A DNA stretch of 64,000 nt, taken from Caprella mutica. Taxonomy: Eukaryota > Arthropoda > Malacostraca > Amphipoda > Caprellidae. A program made the position numbers and the translations under genes. Numbering within the stretch: position 1 is the stretch's first letter; each line of letters starts with the position of its first letter. The notes under the pieces were generated by a model. The model worked only from the letters and a program-made list of their open reading frames with translations. It did not search any database and had not been told where the DNA came from. This document shows, one piece after another, positions 53,327 through 60,958 of the stretch. The DNA is taken from contig CANNZV010005055.1 of the NCBI GenBank assembly GCA_947561585.1, positions 26,007 through 90,006 of the forward strand. The letters are read 5' to 3'.

Positions 53327-54587
53327 TTTCTGCCTCCCCGTTCGGCTTCACATGCCATGTCTGGATACAGTTGTTATGGTAGATCGAGTTCAGGCCGCGC
53401 ACTTCGCGCAGCTGCGCCTTTGTCGGCTGAACGTACCCGGTTTCGTCCATGGCGCGGGACTGCAGCAGCCATTCTTCGCCGTTCCAGGTGGTGTCCAGAT
53501 AAAACCGGGCAAGCGCCTTGTTGCCGCCGTCCTGAGCAAGGCGGGCGGTTTCCCACGTTTTGCCCCCGTCCTTGGACACGTCCACGCGGCTGATCTTGCC
53601 GTGGCCAGACCACGCCATACCTGTGATGACAACCGGACCATGACCATGCGCGATGGGCGCCTGCGGGCTGGGCGAAGTGACAACTGATTTGGCGTCCATA
53701 ACCCACGTCCATTTGCGCGACGTGCCGTCTTCCAATGTATCGGTGTACTTGGATGTTTCTTCTCGGGATTCAACAGCTTGGTCAGTCACTTCGACGCGGC
53801 GCAGCCACTTGACCCACATGTTGCCTTCCCAGCCCGGCACGACCAGACGCACAGGATAGCCGTGCTCCTTGCGCAATGCTTCGCCGTTGGCCTTGAACGC
53901 AACCAGAACGTCGTCCATCGCCTTTTCCATCGGGATCGAACGCCCGTTCGAGGACGCATCGGCGCCTTCGACATAGACCCACTTGTCCTTCAGGTCGCCC
54001 GCAGTGTCCAAACCGGCTTCGGCCAGCAGAGTGCGCAGCGGCACGCCGGTGTATTCCATGTTGTGGATCATGCCGTGCGTAAACTGAGCACCGTTCAACT
54101 GGGCGCCCGCCCATTCCATGCCTGTGTTCGCCGCGCATTCGCAGAAATACACGTGCTGTTCGCGCGGAAAGCGTTCCAGATCGGCGTAGGTAAACACCAG
54201 CGGCTTGTCGACAAGACCGTTGATCATCAGGCGATAGTCGTCTTTGGCAAGCTCGATCGCGCCCGAATGGTGGCGTTCAAAGGCACAGCCTGCCGGGGTG
54301 ATGGTGCCATCCAGCGCGTGGATCGGCGTGAAGTTGATCGACGAAATCGTGTCAGCGGTCAGCCATTCCACGTTGCGACGGATCACGTCATCTTCGTATT
54401 TGATCGGCAGCCCGTACGGCGTGGCGTCAACGCCATCACCCAAGCCCGCGGCCCATTCCTGAACTTCGGTGATCAGTGGATCGGGGCCCGCAGCCTTGGC
54501 CACCGTGGCCGCGACAGTGCCCGCGCCCAATGCCGCCGCACCCGTCAGGAACTGGCGACGTGACGCGCCTGTGTTCTCTTTGGTCAT
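53310..54587 (-). CDS. soxC: SoxC, molybdoenzyme subunit of sulfur dehydrogenase
   Basis: The 425-residue protein carries a twin-arginine signal (SRRQFLTGAAALGAG), a sulfite-oxidase-type molybdenum cofactor domain with VYFCECAANTGMEW (near residue 146) and a C-terminal Mo-co dimerisation domain (RVDVSKDGGKTWETARL). It lacks an autonomous heme domain, which SoxD supplies. The Sox(CD)2 complex allows complete oxidation of thiosulfate to sulfate without sulfur globules. The gene lies 27 bases after soxB. Confidence 0.96.
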   Translation of the reverse strand: MTKENTGASRRQFLTGAAALGAGTVAATVAKAAGPDPLITEVQEWAAGLGDGVDATPYGLPIKYEDDVIRRNVEWLTADTISSINFTPIHALDGTITPAGCAFERHHSGAIELAKDDYRLMINGLVDKPLVFTYADLERFPREQHVYFCECAANTGMEWAGAQLNGAQFTHGMIHNMEYTGVPLRTLLAEAGLDTAGDLKDKWVYVEGADASSNGRSIPMEKAMDDVLVAFKANGEALRKEHGYPVRLVVPGWEGNMWVKWLRRVEVTDQAVESREETSKYTDTLEDGTSRKWTWVMDAKSVVTSPSPQAPIAHGHGPVVITGMAWSGHGKISRVDVSKDGGKTWETARLAQDGGNKALARFYLDTTWNGEEWLLQSRAMDETGYVQPTKAQLREVRGLNSIYHNNCIQTWHVKPNGEAENVEVS

Positions 54588-54614
54588 GGTTTTTTCTCCT
54601 TCAAAGAGACGGGC

Positions 54615-56312
54615 TTAGATGCCCGTCACCTCAACACTGTTGTTTGGCTCCAGCTTGACCGTTCCCAGCTTGCGAATGTGGCTTTCGACCACGTCCCAAA
54701 TCTGCGGACCTTCGGTGCCTTCGTTGACCGAAGCCCAGCCCGCGACAACATAGTTGCGCGCCGGATCAATTGGTTCGCCGGTCTTGATAAGGGTCATGTC
54801 GCTGATGCGTTCGCCCTGCGGCTTGGACACATCGCAGCGATATGCCATGCCGCCGATACGGACCATGTCCCCACCCTGTTGATAATACGGGTCAGGGTTA
54901 AAGATGTTGTCGGCCACGTCCTCAAGGATCACCTTGATGAATTCGCCTGTCATTTCAGAGCGATACGCTTCGCCATACGACATCGAGGTTACGTTCCAGA
55001 TGTCTTCGCGGGTGATATTGTCACCCGGTATCAGACTGGGCCCCCAACGCACGCCCGGCGACATTGCGATTTCTGCGTCGCGTTCGGACAGCAAGGCATC
55101 GCAGATCAGATCATCCCACGACCCATTAAAATTGCCGCGGCGATACAGCATCGTATCGGTCTGGCCAATCACCTCTTCCAGCTCGGCCTTGTATGGCGCG
55201 CGCTGTTCGTCGATCAGTGCCGCCACATCCGCATCCGGTGTGATCACATCCGAGAAAATCGGGATCAGCTTGTGACGGAACCCCATCATGCGTCCATCGC
55301 GCACATCCAGATCGACTCGGCTGACAAATTTGCCATTCGACCCGGATGCAATCAGGATCGTGTCGTTGATCAGGACCGGCTCGGGCAGCGCGTCGTGGGT
55401 GTGGCCCGTCAGGATCACATCAATGCCCGTGACCTTGGAGGCCATTTTTTTATCGACGTCAAAACCGTTGTGGCTCAGGCAGACGACCAATTCGGCCCCT
55501 GCTGCGCGCACTTCGTCCACCATTTCCTGCATCCGTTCATCGCGGATGCCGAACGAATATTCGGGGAACATCCAGCGCGGGTTCGCGATGGGCATGTAAG
55601 GGAAGGCCTGGCCAATAACAGCGATCTTCACGCCGCCCCGTTCAAAGAATTTGTACGGCGGGAACAGATCAGTCGGTTCGTCCCATTCGGCATCAAAAAT
55701 GTTTTGGCCCAAAGCGGCGAACGGCAGGTTTTCGACGATTTCGGCAACCCGGTCGGATCCCAGAGTGAATTCCCAGTGGAATGTCATCGCATCAGGTTTG
55801 AGCGCATTCATCACGTTGACCATGTCCTGGCCTTCCGTGTGATAGCAGGTGTAGGACCCGTGCCACGTGTCGCCACCATCCAACAGCAAAGCGTCAGGAC
55901 GGTCCGCCCGGATCGAATTGATCACTGTTGAAACGCGGTCCAGACCGCCAACACGGCCATAGGCCTGAGCAAGCGACGAAAAATCGCCCGACGACAACGC
56001 GTAATGCGTAGGCGAACCATCATCGACGCCGTACAATTTGCGGAAGTCAGCGCCGGTCACATGCGGGACTGCGCCTTTATTGCCTCCCACGCCGATATTG
56101 ATCGACGGTTCACGGAAATAGATCGGCTTGAGCTGCGCATGGATGTCAGTCACATGGATCAAACTAACATTCCCGAACGTATCAAATTGAAGCAGGTCAT
56201 CCTGCGTCAAGCTTTGCTGCGCCGCCAAACGGGCCCAGTTGCCAAAGCCAGACGCCCCGACCATTGCCGAGGCTGCCATGGACACCTGCAGAAAATCGCG
56301 TCTTGAGATCAT
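54615..56312 (-). CDS. soxB: SoxB, dimanganese thiosulfohydrolase
   Basis: The 565-residue periplasmic enzyme hydrolyses sulfate from SoxY-bound thiosulfonate. It has a twin-arginine signal (ISRRDFLQVSMAASAM), a calcineurin-like metallophosphoesterase domain with VTDIHAQLKP (metal-binding Asp and His near residue 55), DGGDTWHGS near residue 145, a CLSHNGFDVDKKM stretch and LTGHTHDALP near residue 325. A 5'-nucleotidase C-terminal domain follows (NFNGSWDDLICDALL). The start at 56312 has GGGGAGGG-like sequence upstream. A motif related to the putative SoxR operators lies 35-50 bases upstream. Confidence 0.96.
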   Translation of the reverse strand: MISRRDFLQVSMAASAMVGASGFGNWARLAAQQSLTQDDLLQFDTFGNVSLIHVTDIHAQLKPIYFREPSINIGVGGNKGAVPHVTGADFRKLYGVDDGSPTHYALSSGDFSSLAQAYGRVGGLDRVSTVINSIRADRPDALLLDGGDTWHGSYTCYHTEGQDMVNVMNALKPDAMTFHWEFTLGSDRVAEIVENLPFAALGQNIFDAEWDEPTDLFPPYKFFERGGVKIAVIGQAFPYMPIANPRWMFPEYSFGIRDERMQEMVDEVRAAGAELVVCLSHNGFDVDKKMASKVTGIDVILTGHTHDALPEPVLINDTILIASGSNGKFVSRVDLDVRDGRMMGFRHKLIPIFSDVITPDADVAALIDEQRAPYKAELEEVIGQTDTMLYRRGNFNGSWDDLICDALLSERDAEIAMSPGVRWGPSLIPGDNITREDIWNVTSMSYGEAYRSEMTGEFIKVILEDVADNIFNPDPYYQQGGDMVRIGGMAYRCDVSKPQGERISDMTLIKTGEPIDPARNYVVAGWASVNEGTEGPQIWDVVESHIRKLGTVKLEPNNSVEVTGI

Positions 56313-56346
56313 GGGGAGGGATCTTTCTTTCTGTCTCGCGACACAC

Positions 56347-56362
56347 ATTCGCATGTGTGAAT
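56347..56362 (-). promoter_or_regulatory. Candidate SoxR-type operator upstream of soxB (site C)
   Basis: On the minus strand it reads ATTCACACATGCGAAT and matches the site at 58692 at 13 of 16 positions, with ATTC...GAAT symmetry. Its position, 35-50 bases before the soxB start and inside the soxXYZABCDE gene run, suggests an internal regulated promoter. Assignment to SoxR is inferred. Confidence 0.45.
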
Positions 56363-56414
56363 AAGTTATTAACAGGAAACCCCGCGACAGAGAGCTGACG
56401 CGGGGTCGATGACT

Positions 56415-57262
56415 TTAGTTGCGGACCGAAGGACCTTCGACCGACAGGCCGTTGGCGCGTGACTTGACATACAGTTCAAGCGCAACAAACTCGGCCGAGC
56501 CGGGGTTGTAGGTTTCAGCGCGGGTGTCGCGCACGCAGCCCTTAAAGCGTGAGTGCACACCGTTCAGCTTGGCGTTCTTCAGACGGTAGGCCGGAAAGCC
56601 GTTGATCTGGCCCTGACTGAGGTGGTCAGCGCGGATGTAGTTGCCGTAGTTCTGCTCGTGGCAGTTCGCGCAAGACAGCTCAAGCTGACCAGTGCGCGAG
56701 TAATACAGCTCTTTGCCTTCTTCCCAAGTAGCCTGAACAGGACCGTCAATGGCAACATTGACCGGCATGCCGCGCGACTGAGAGGTGATCATGGCTTCCA
56801 TGCTGATGGCTGCACCGGCATCGTATTTCAGTGCGTCGGCACCCATGCGGCTGGTGCGGCAGTCGTTGAACTGCATTTGCAGGGTGCGGACTTCTTCGGC
56901 GCCGTCATTCCACTTGGGATACGTTGCAGCCACACCGGCCATGCTTTCTTCGGCATCGCCGTGGCAATCTGCGCAGGACTTGCCTTCAGAACCTTCAGCC
57001 GTGTTCCACATGTCCATGGCCTGATCGACGAAGATCATGCCGGATTGTCGAAATCATCCATTTGCATGGCCTGCGTGCCGTCATCACGGAAATGCCAGCC
57101 CGAGATGATCTCGTCGACATTTTCCATGTGCGCGGGCGCAGCGGTTTTGGTTACCATTTCCAGATCGCCGTTGATCGTCAGCGTGTCGTCATCGGCACCA
57201 CCCGCGATTGCGATCGGGGCGGCCAGCAGAGCGGCAACAGCCGTCAGTGCCTTGAATTTCAT
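56415..57262 (-). CDS. soxA: SoxA, diheme cytochrome subunit of SoxXA, one frameshift
   Basis: SoxA with SoxX couples thiosulfate oxidatively to the SoxY cysteine. The first frame gives a signal peptide (KFKALTAVAALLAAPIAIAG) and EIISGWHFRDDGTQAMQMDDFDNPA. The second begins MIFVDQAMDMWNTAEGSEG and holds hemes at CADCHGDAEE and CANCHEQNYGNYI and the cysteine in RFKGCVRDTR, the likely active-site persulfide/heme ligand. Adding one A between 57038 and 57037 makes the two frames continuous, so the apparent ATGA overlap of two genes is an artefact of a missing base. Confidence 0.92.
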
Positions 57263-57324
57263 GCGATATTCCCTCCCTAAAGGATGCCCTGCCCCGGTCT
57301 ATCCGGGACAGGACTATTCCGTGA

Positions 57325-57650
57325 TCACACTGCGACCGATTTGGTTTCTTCGTAAACGGAACCGTCGTCGTCATACCATGTGAACTTGAAGTCACCCGCT
57401 TCGGGAACCTGTGCTTCGAATTCGAAGTATGGGTTCGTGGAGATCGCAGGCTCAAGCGTGACGTCGATGACGTTCTGGCCATTAAAATCACAGGTGAAGC
57501 GGTTGATGATCGAGCGGGGAATGACATTCCCGCTTTTATCTTTGCGCTGACCGGATTCCATGTTGTGCGAAATCAGCGTCTTGAGGGTGATCACGTCACC
57601 TGCCGCTGCTTTCTTGGGGACTTTGACGCGGGGTTTAACACCGATGCCAT
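57325..57650 (-). CDS. soxZ: SoxZ, thiosulfate carrier partner, one frameshift near the start
   Basis: SoxZ pairs with SoxY to carry sulfur intermediates in the periplasm. The immunoglobulin-like body (ITLKTLISHNMESGQRKDK, NRFTCDFNGQNVIDVTLEPAISTNPYFEF) is in one frame. The start, ATGGCATC at 57650, is one frame off and becomes continuous (MAS-GVKPRVKVPKKAAAGD) if one base is added at about 57642. A GTG at 57594 in the main frame would truncate the conserved N-terminus. The gene has no signal peptide, as expected, since it is exported together with SoxY. Confidence 0.93.
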
Positions 57651-57673
57651 GTCTTATTCTCCTAATCCTTGGA

Positions 57674-58090
57674 TCAGCCGCCGCAGCCGCCGATGGTCAC
57701 TTTGACGGTTTTGGACGCGCGGGCAAAGCTGCCATCAGCAAGCTTGGCAATCGCGATCACGTCCTGAGTACCGGCCAGACGAATACGTGTGCTGGACGAC
57801 TGGCTGCCCGCCAGAGGACCGTAGTTGAATTGCGCCACACCCGGTGTCGGGTTGCCAGCGGCCAACAGCATGATGGCAGACGCGCCTTCTGCTGAGACCG
57901 AGACCGGCACAGTGTTGCCGTTTTCTGCGATTTCCGGTGCGGTCAGGTCCACTCCGGCGTCACCAACGGCCGCGCCGCCGGTGAATTCTGCGATAACATC
58001 GTCCACCGCCGCGTTGACACGAAACGGCAGGACGGTCATCAGCGCGGCACCGGCCCCAAGGGCCAGCGTTTCGCGACGTGTAAAGTCCAT
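57674..58090 (-). CDS. soxY: SoxY, thiosulfate carrier protein
   Basis: The product of about 138 residues has a twin-arginine signal (TRRETLALGAGAALM) and ends in GGCGG, the flexible arm whose cysteine carries thiosulfate and polysulfide intermediates between SoxXA, SoxB and SoxCD. An immunoglobulin-like domain with FNYGPLAGSQSSSTRIRLAGTQ lies between. Starts at 58090 and 58096 are in frame; the first leaves better spacing from the AGGAG sequence. Confidence 0.96.
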   Translation of the reverse strand: MDFTRRETLALGAGAALMTVLPFRVNAAVDDVIAEFTGGAAVGDAGVDLTAPEIAENGNTVPVSVSAEGASAIMLLAAGNPTPGVAQFNYGPLAGSQSSSTRIRLAGTQDVIAIAKLADGSFARASKTVKVTIGGCGG

Positions 58091-58119
58091 CGTCATTACT
58101 CCTTTGATAGGTTTGGAGG

Positions 58120-58596
58120 TCAGCTGTCCTTCAGAGTCAGAAGGAACGCGACCAAATCTTCGATTTGCTGGGCCGAAAGGATCGGCGACAAGGCTTCCTT
58201 AGGCGCTTTGCCCGTGTAGCCGTCACCGGGACGAACAAAGCCTTCGGTCTTGTAGAACGCGGGCATCACCGTGCCTTCGAACGTCATTTTGGCGTTGGCC
58301 AGAATGCCGCGCAATTCTTCGGCTGTGCGGTATTCACCGACGCCATCAAGAACCGGACCGACTTCACCATGGAAAGGGACGTCGTCCAATTCGGTAACGG
58401 CATGGCACGAAACGCAGTTGCCCTGCGATTTCGATGCAAACACCGTACGACCGTTTTCCGCGTCACCTGCCATACCGCTTAGCGAAACGGCAACTTCACC
58501 GTATTCGCCGTATTCGACATTGCTCGGCGCGACCGTTTCCGCGGCGGCGATGCCCGCCACCAGCGCTGCCGCTGCTGTGATTACTGTAAGCCTCAT
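58120..58596 (-). CDS. soxX: SoxX, monoheme cytochrome c subunit of SoxXA
   Basis: The 158-residue exported cytochrome has a signal peptide (LTVITAAAALVAGIAAAE) and the single heme site CVSCH near residue 61, with GTVMPAFYKTEGF supplying the Met ligand near residue 113. It takes electrons from SoxA during thiosulfate coupling. It is the first gene of the structural run soxXYZABCDEF, and a putative SoxR operator lies about 100 bases upstream. Confidence 0.95.
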   Translation of the reverse strand: MRLTVITAAAALVAGIAAAETVAPSNVEYGEYGEVAVSLSGMAGDAENGRTVFASKSQGNCVSCHAVTELDDVPFHGEVGPVLDGVGEYRTAEELRGILANAKMTFEGTVMPAFYKTEGFVRPGDGYTGKAPKEALSPILSAQQIEDLVAFLLTLKDS

Positions 58597-58691
58597 TTTC
58601 CCTCCCTAGGCTGTTCGGACCGCTTGCGCGGTCTGAGCTAATTCGGCTGGTGTATACCGTAGGCTACCAGCCACGCGGTTCGCAACAACAA

Positions 58692-58707
58692 ATTCGCGAA
58701 TGTGAAT
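58692..58707 (-). promoter_or_regulatory. Candidate SoxR operator in the soxW-soxX intergenic region (site B)
   Basis: Read on the minus strand, ATTCACATTCGCGAAT includes the perfect ten-base palindrome ATTCGCGAAT (58692-58701). It shares ATTCACAT with the soxS-soxV site. SoxR of Paracoccus pantotrophus is known to bind the soxW-soxX and soxS-soxV regions; the exact bases here are inferred. It partly overlaps the 3' end of soxW or its terminator region. Confidence 0.5.
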
Positions 58708-58729
58708 AATTGTTCCGTTTTGTCGCGCT

Positions 58730-59308
58730 TCAGTCGAACTTTCCGTTGTTGCGCTCCTGAATACGCCGCGCGTGATACCGCTGGAAATCTTCACCGTTAT
58801 CAAGCTCATACCGTTTTTCAGCCACCCATGTGAACATGTCTGTCGTGGTGCCCACCGCAAATGCGCCGGGCATGACCGATACAGCTGCGTCTATGCCTGG
58901 CGTCCCCTCTGGCACCTCTTCCGGCATGAAAACCACGTTGGGCGTGAACAGCACACGCCACTTTCGCGCCAGATCTTTTTCCGAGAGCGATTCCCCATCG
59001 AAATCGACCACTTCGGTGTCGCCATGCAGGTTTACCTGAACAACAAAGAAGTTGTCCGTGATAAAGCCGCTCAGGTCCGGGTCGACGTAGACTTCTTCGT
59101 GCATCTTCGTGCAGTAGATGCACCCGCGCTGTTCCACCATAATGGCCAGCCGTTTGCCTTCGGCATTTGCCTCTTCGAGATCTTCGCGAAGATCCTTGAA
59201 GGTGTCACGCATCCACGTCTCTTTGTGGAGCCCGTCGTCACCCAGTTCTGCGGCGAAAACCGGCGCAGCCATCGCAAGTGCTGCCAAACTCAGTGCAATT
59301 CGTTTCAT
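58730..59308 (-). CDS. soxW: SoxW, periplasmic thioredoxin-like protein
   Basis: The 192-residue protein has a signal peptide (RIALSLAALAMAAPVFAAE) and a thioredoxin fold with redox site GCIYCTKMHEEVY (CIYC near residue 63). A cis-Pro loop lies in LFTPNVVFMPEE. It receives electrons from the membrane protein SoxV and keeps SoxY or other Sox thiols reduced. It follows soxV after 24 bases on the same strand. Confidence 0.92.
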   Translation of the reverse strand: MKRIALSLAALAMAAPVFAAELGDDGLHKETWMRDTFKDLREDLEEANAEGKRLAIMVEQRGCIYCTKMHEEVYVDPDLSGFITDNFFVVQVNLHGDTEVVDFDGESLSEKDLARKWRVLFTPNVVFMPEEVPEGTPGIDAAVSVMPGAFAVGTTTDMFTWVAEKRYELDNGEDFQRYHARRIQERNNGKFD

Positions 59309-59332
59309 GATTCAATCCCTCCCGAAGATTGG

Positions 59333-60070
59333 TCATCCAAGGTTTGTCAGCGACGGAAACGTGTCGATCATCCACTGTGAAATGATATTGACGCTGTCCG
59401 TCGCAATCAGAATAGCAAATACGATCAACATCACCCCCATCACTTTTTCAACGTGGCCCAGATACTTTCTGTTTCGCTGCATCCAGTTAAGAAAAGGTTG
59501 CGCAAAGATGGCAGCCACAAGAAACGGCGCCGTCATCCCAACCCCAAATGCCGCAAGCAGCAATGCACCGCGGTGCAATTCGCCCATACCTGACGCAATC
59601 ATGAGGATGGTCGACAGGATCGGCCCGACGCAGGCCGTCCAACCAAACCCAAAGGCAAGCCCCATCACATAGGCGCCAAACACCGTGGTCGGATCGCTTT
59701 TCGATTCCATCCTGGCTTCGCGGTACAAAAACCCGATGCGGATCACACCCAAGAAATGCAGCCCGAAAGCAAAGATAATGGCGGCGGCCACATAGCTAAG
59801 CGGGCGCCGCCAGTCTGCAAATGCTTGACCCAGTGCCGTAGCGCCCATGCCCAATAGCATGAAAATCGTTGTGACCCCCAGAGCGAACATGATCGCGGAC
59901 ACAATCAGCCGCTTTTGCGCACCGGGTTGGATTCCACCATCGGCGCGCAGCTCGTTCATCGACAAACCCGCCATATAGCTAAGGTAGAACGGCACCATTG
60001 GCAGGATACAAGGCGTAAAAAAGGCCCCCAGACCTGCCACCAGCGCGCCCAAATACGAAATGTCGAACAC
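59333..60070 (-). CDS. soxV: SoxV, CcdA-type membrane electron transporter
   Basis: The 245-residue protein has six transmembrane helices and the two conserved cysteines in GAFFTPCILPMVPFYLSYMAG (near residue 20) and GFGWTACVGPILSTILM (near residue 155). It transfers reducing equivalents from cytoplasmic thioredoxin to SoxW in the periplasm. The GTG at 60070 is chosen because AAGGAG lies seven bases upstream; the in-frame TTG at 60088 would overlap the putative operator. It is divergent from soxS. Confidence 0.93.
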   Translation of the reverse strand: MFDISYLGALVAGLGAFFTPCILPMVPFYLSYMAGLSMNELRADGGIQPGAQKRLIVSAIMFALGVTTIFMLLGMGATALGQAFADWRRPLSYVAAAIIFAFGLHFLGVIRIGFLYREARMESKSDPTTVFGAYVMGLAFGFGWTACVGPILSTILMIASGMGELHRGALLLAAFGVGMTAPFLVAAIFAQPFLNWMQRNRKYLGHVEKVMGVMLIVFAILIATDSVNIISQWMIDTFPSLTNLG

Positions 60071-60087
60071 GTATGGCTCCTTGATCA

Positions 60088-60103
60088 ATTCACATATTCA
60101 GAT
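60088..60103. promoter_or_regulatory. Candidate SoxR operator in the soxS-soxV intergenic region (site A)
   Basis: ATTCACATATTCAGAT lies between the divergent soxV and soxS genes and shares its first eight bases with the soxW-soxX site. This location matches one of the two regions bound by the SoxR repressor in Paracoccus pantotrophus. The second half is less symmetric than in the other two sites. Confidence 0.45.
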
Positions 60104-60142
60104 TAGGTTGTGGGTTATACAAACGTCAATCGGTATACACTT

Positions 60143-60520
60143 GTGGGCAAGCTTTTTCTTATTCTCGCGGCGACGATCGGGCTTGGGGCCTCTGGGCCAT
60201 TGCAAGCTCAGACCATCCAGATGGTGATCGTTGAACAACCCGGCTGTGCATATTGCGCAGCTTGGGATGATCAGATTGCGCCTGCATATCCCAACACTGC
60301 CGAAGGCCGGTTTGCGCCGCTGCTGCGCGCGGACCTGCATTTGGGCCCACCGGAAGGAATAGATTACGCGAGGCGTATCAATTTCACCCCGACATTCGTC
60401 ATTGTGCGTGACGGTGCCGAAGTTGCGCGGATCGAAGGGTATCCGGGGGAAGATTTCTTCTGGCCTATTTTTTCAAAACTCTTAGAAGACAAGACTGACT
60501 TCGAGCCACCTCGGAACTGA
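60143..60520 (+). CDS. soxS: SoxS, periplasmic thioredoxin-like protein
   Basis: The product of about 125 residues has a signal peptide (VGKLFLILAATIGLGASG...LQAQ) and a thioredoxin domain with QPGCAYCAAWDDQIAP (CAYC near residue 42) and the cis-Pro NFTPTFVIVRDG. SoxS restores activity to SoxY by reducing blocked carrier thiols. The GTG at 60143 gives a compact signal peptide; a GTG at 60110 in frame would add 11 residues and lie closer to the operator. It is followed by soxR 18 bases later. Confidence 0.88.
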   Translation: MGKLFLILAATIGLGASGPLQAQTIQMVIVEQPGCAYCAAWDDQIAPAYPNTAEGRFAPLLRADLHLGPPEGIDYARRINFTPTFVIVRDGAEVARIEGYPGEDFFWPIFSKLLEDKTDFEPPRN

Positions 60521-60538
60521 CGTGGAAGGAACGTAGAC

Positions 60539-60874
60539 GTGAATTTGCCGGTTATCCACGACGGTCTGTCAGACGACGAACTTGACGCGATCGTAGACAA
60601 AGCGACTCTCGCGTCATCGTTTCTCAAGGCGATCAGCCATGAAGGTCGGCTGATGATCCTGTGCCATCTGGTGTCAGGAGAAAAGTCGGTCACCGAATTG
60701 GAAGACCTGTTGTCAGCACGACAAGCCGCAGTCAGTCAACAGCTGTCCCGCTTGCGGCTCGAAGGTCTGGTAGTGCCACGCCGCGAAGGCAAGACGATCT
60801 ACTACCGCTTGTCGGACGGACGGTCCCAAAAGGTACTTGAGTGCGTCTACGAACTGTTTTGCAAAGACGACTGA
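60539..60874 (+). CDS. soxR: SoxR, ArsR-family repressor of sox genes
   Basis: The 111-residue winged-helix protein contains ISHEGRLMILCHLVSGEKSVTEL and the recognition helix RQAAVSQQLSRLRLEGL. There are only two cysteines (LCHLV and LFCKDD), consistent with thiol or persulfide sensing, as described for SoxR proteins that respond to reduced sulfur. It is presumed to repress the sox transcripts at the two intergenic operator regions. The start codon is GTG, 18 bases after soxS. Confidence 0.92.
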   Translation: MNLPVIHDGLSDDELDAIVDKATLASSFLKAISHEGRLMILCHLVSGEKSVTELEDLLSARQAAVSQQLSRLRLEGLVVPRREGKTIYYRLSDGRSQKVLECVYELFCKDD

Positions 60875-60958
60875 ACCCGCGTCATCGTTCTTGCGTGGCG
60901 CGGCACGGCTGCGCATACTCGTCGCCAAGACATATCACGGGTTAGGGAGGGCCGGGAT

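Noticed and set aside
56415..57262. Two overlapping genes (ATGA) instead of one soxA
   Set aside because: The two products are the two halves of SoxA and become seamless with a single added base; a natural split of SoxA at this point is not known.
57325..57594. SoxZ starting at the internal GTG (57594)
   Set aside because: It would remove the conserved VKPRVKVPKK N-terminus, which is present one frame off immediately upstream.
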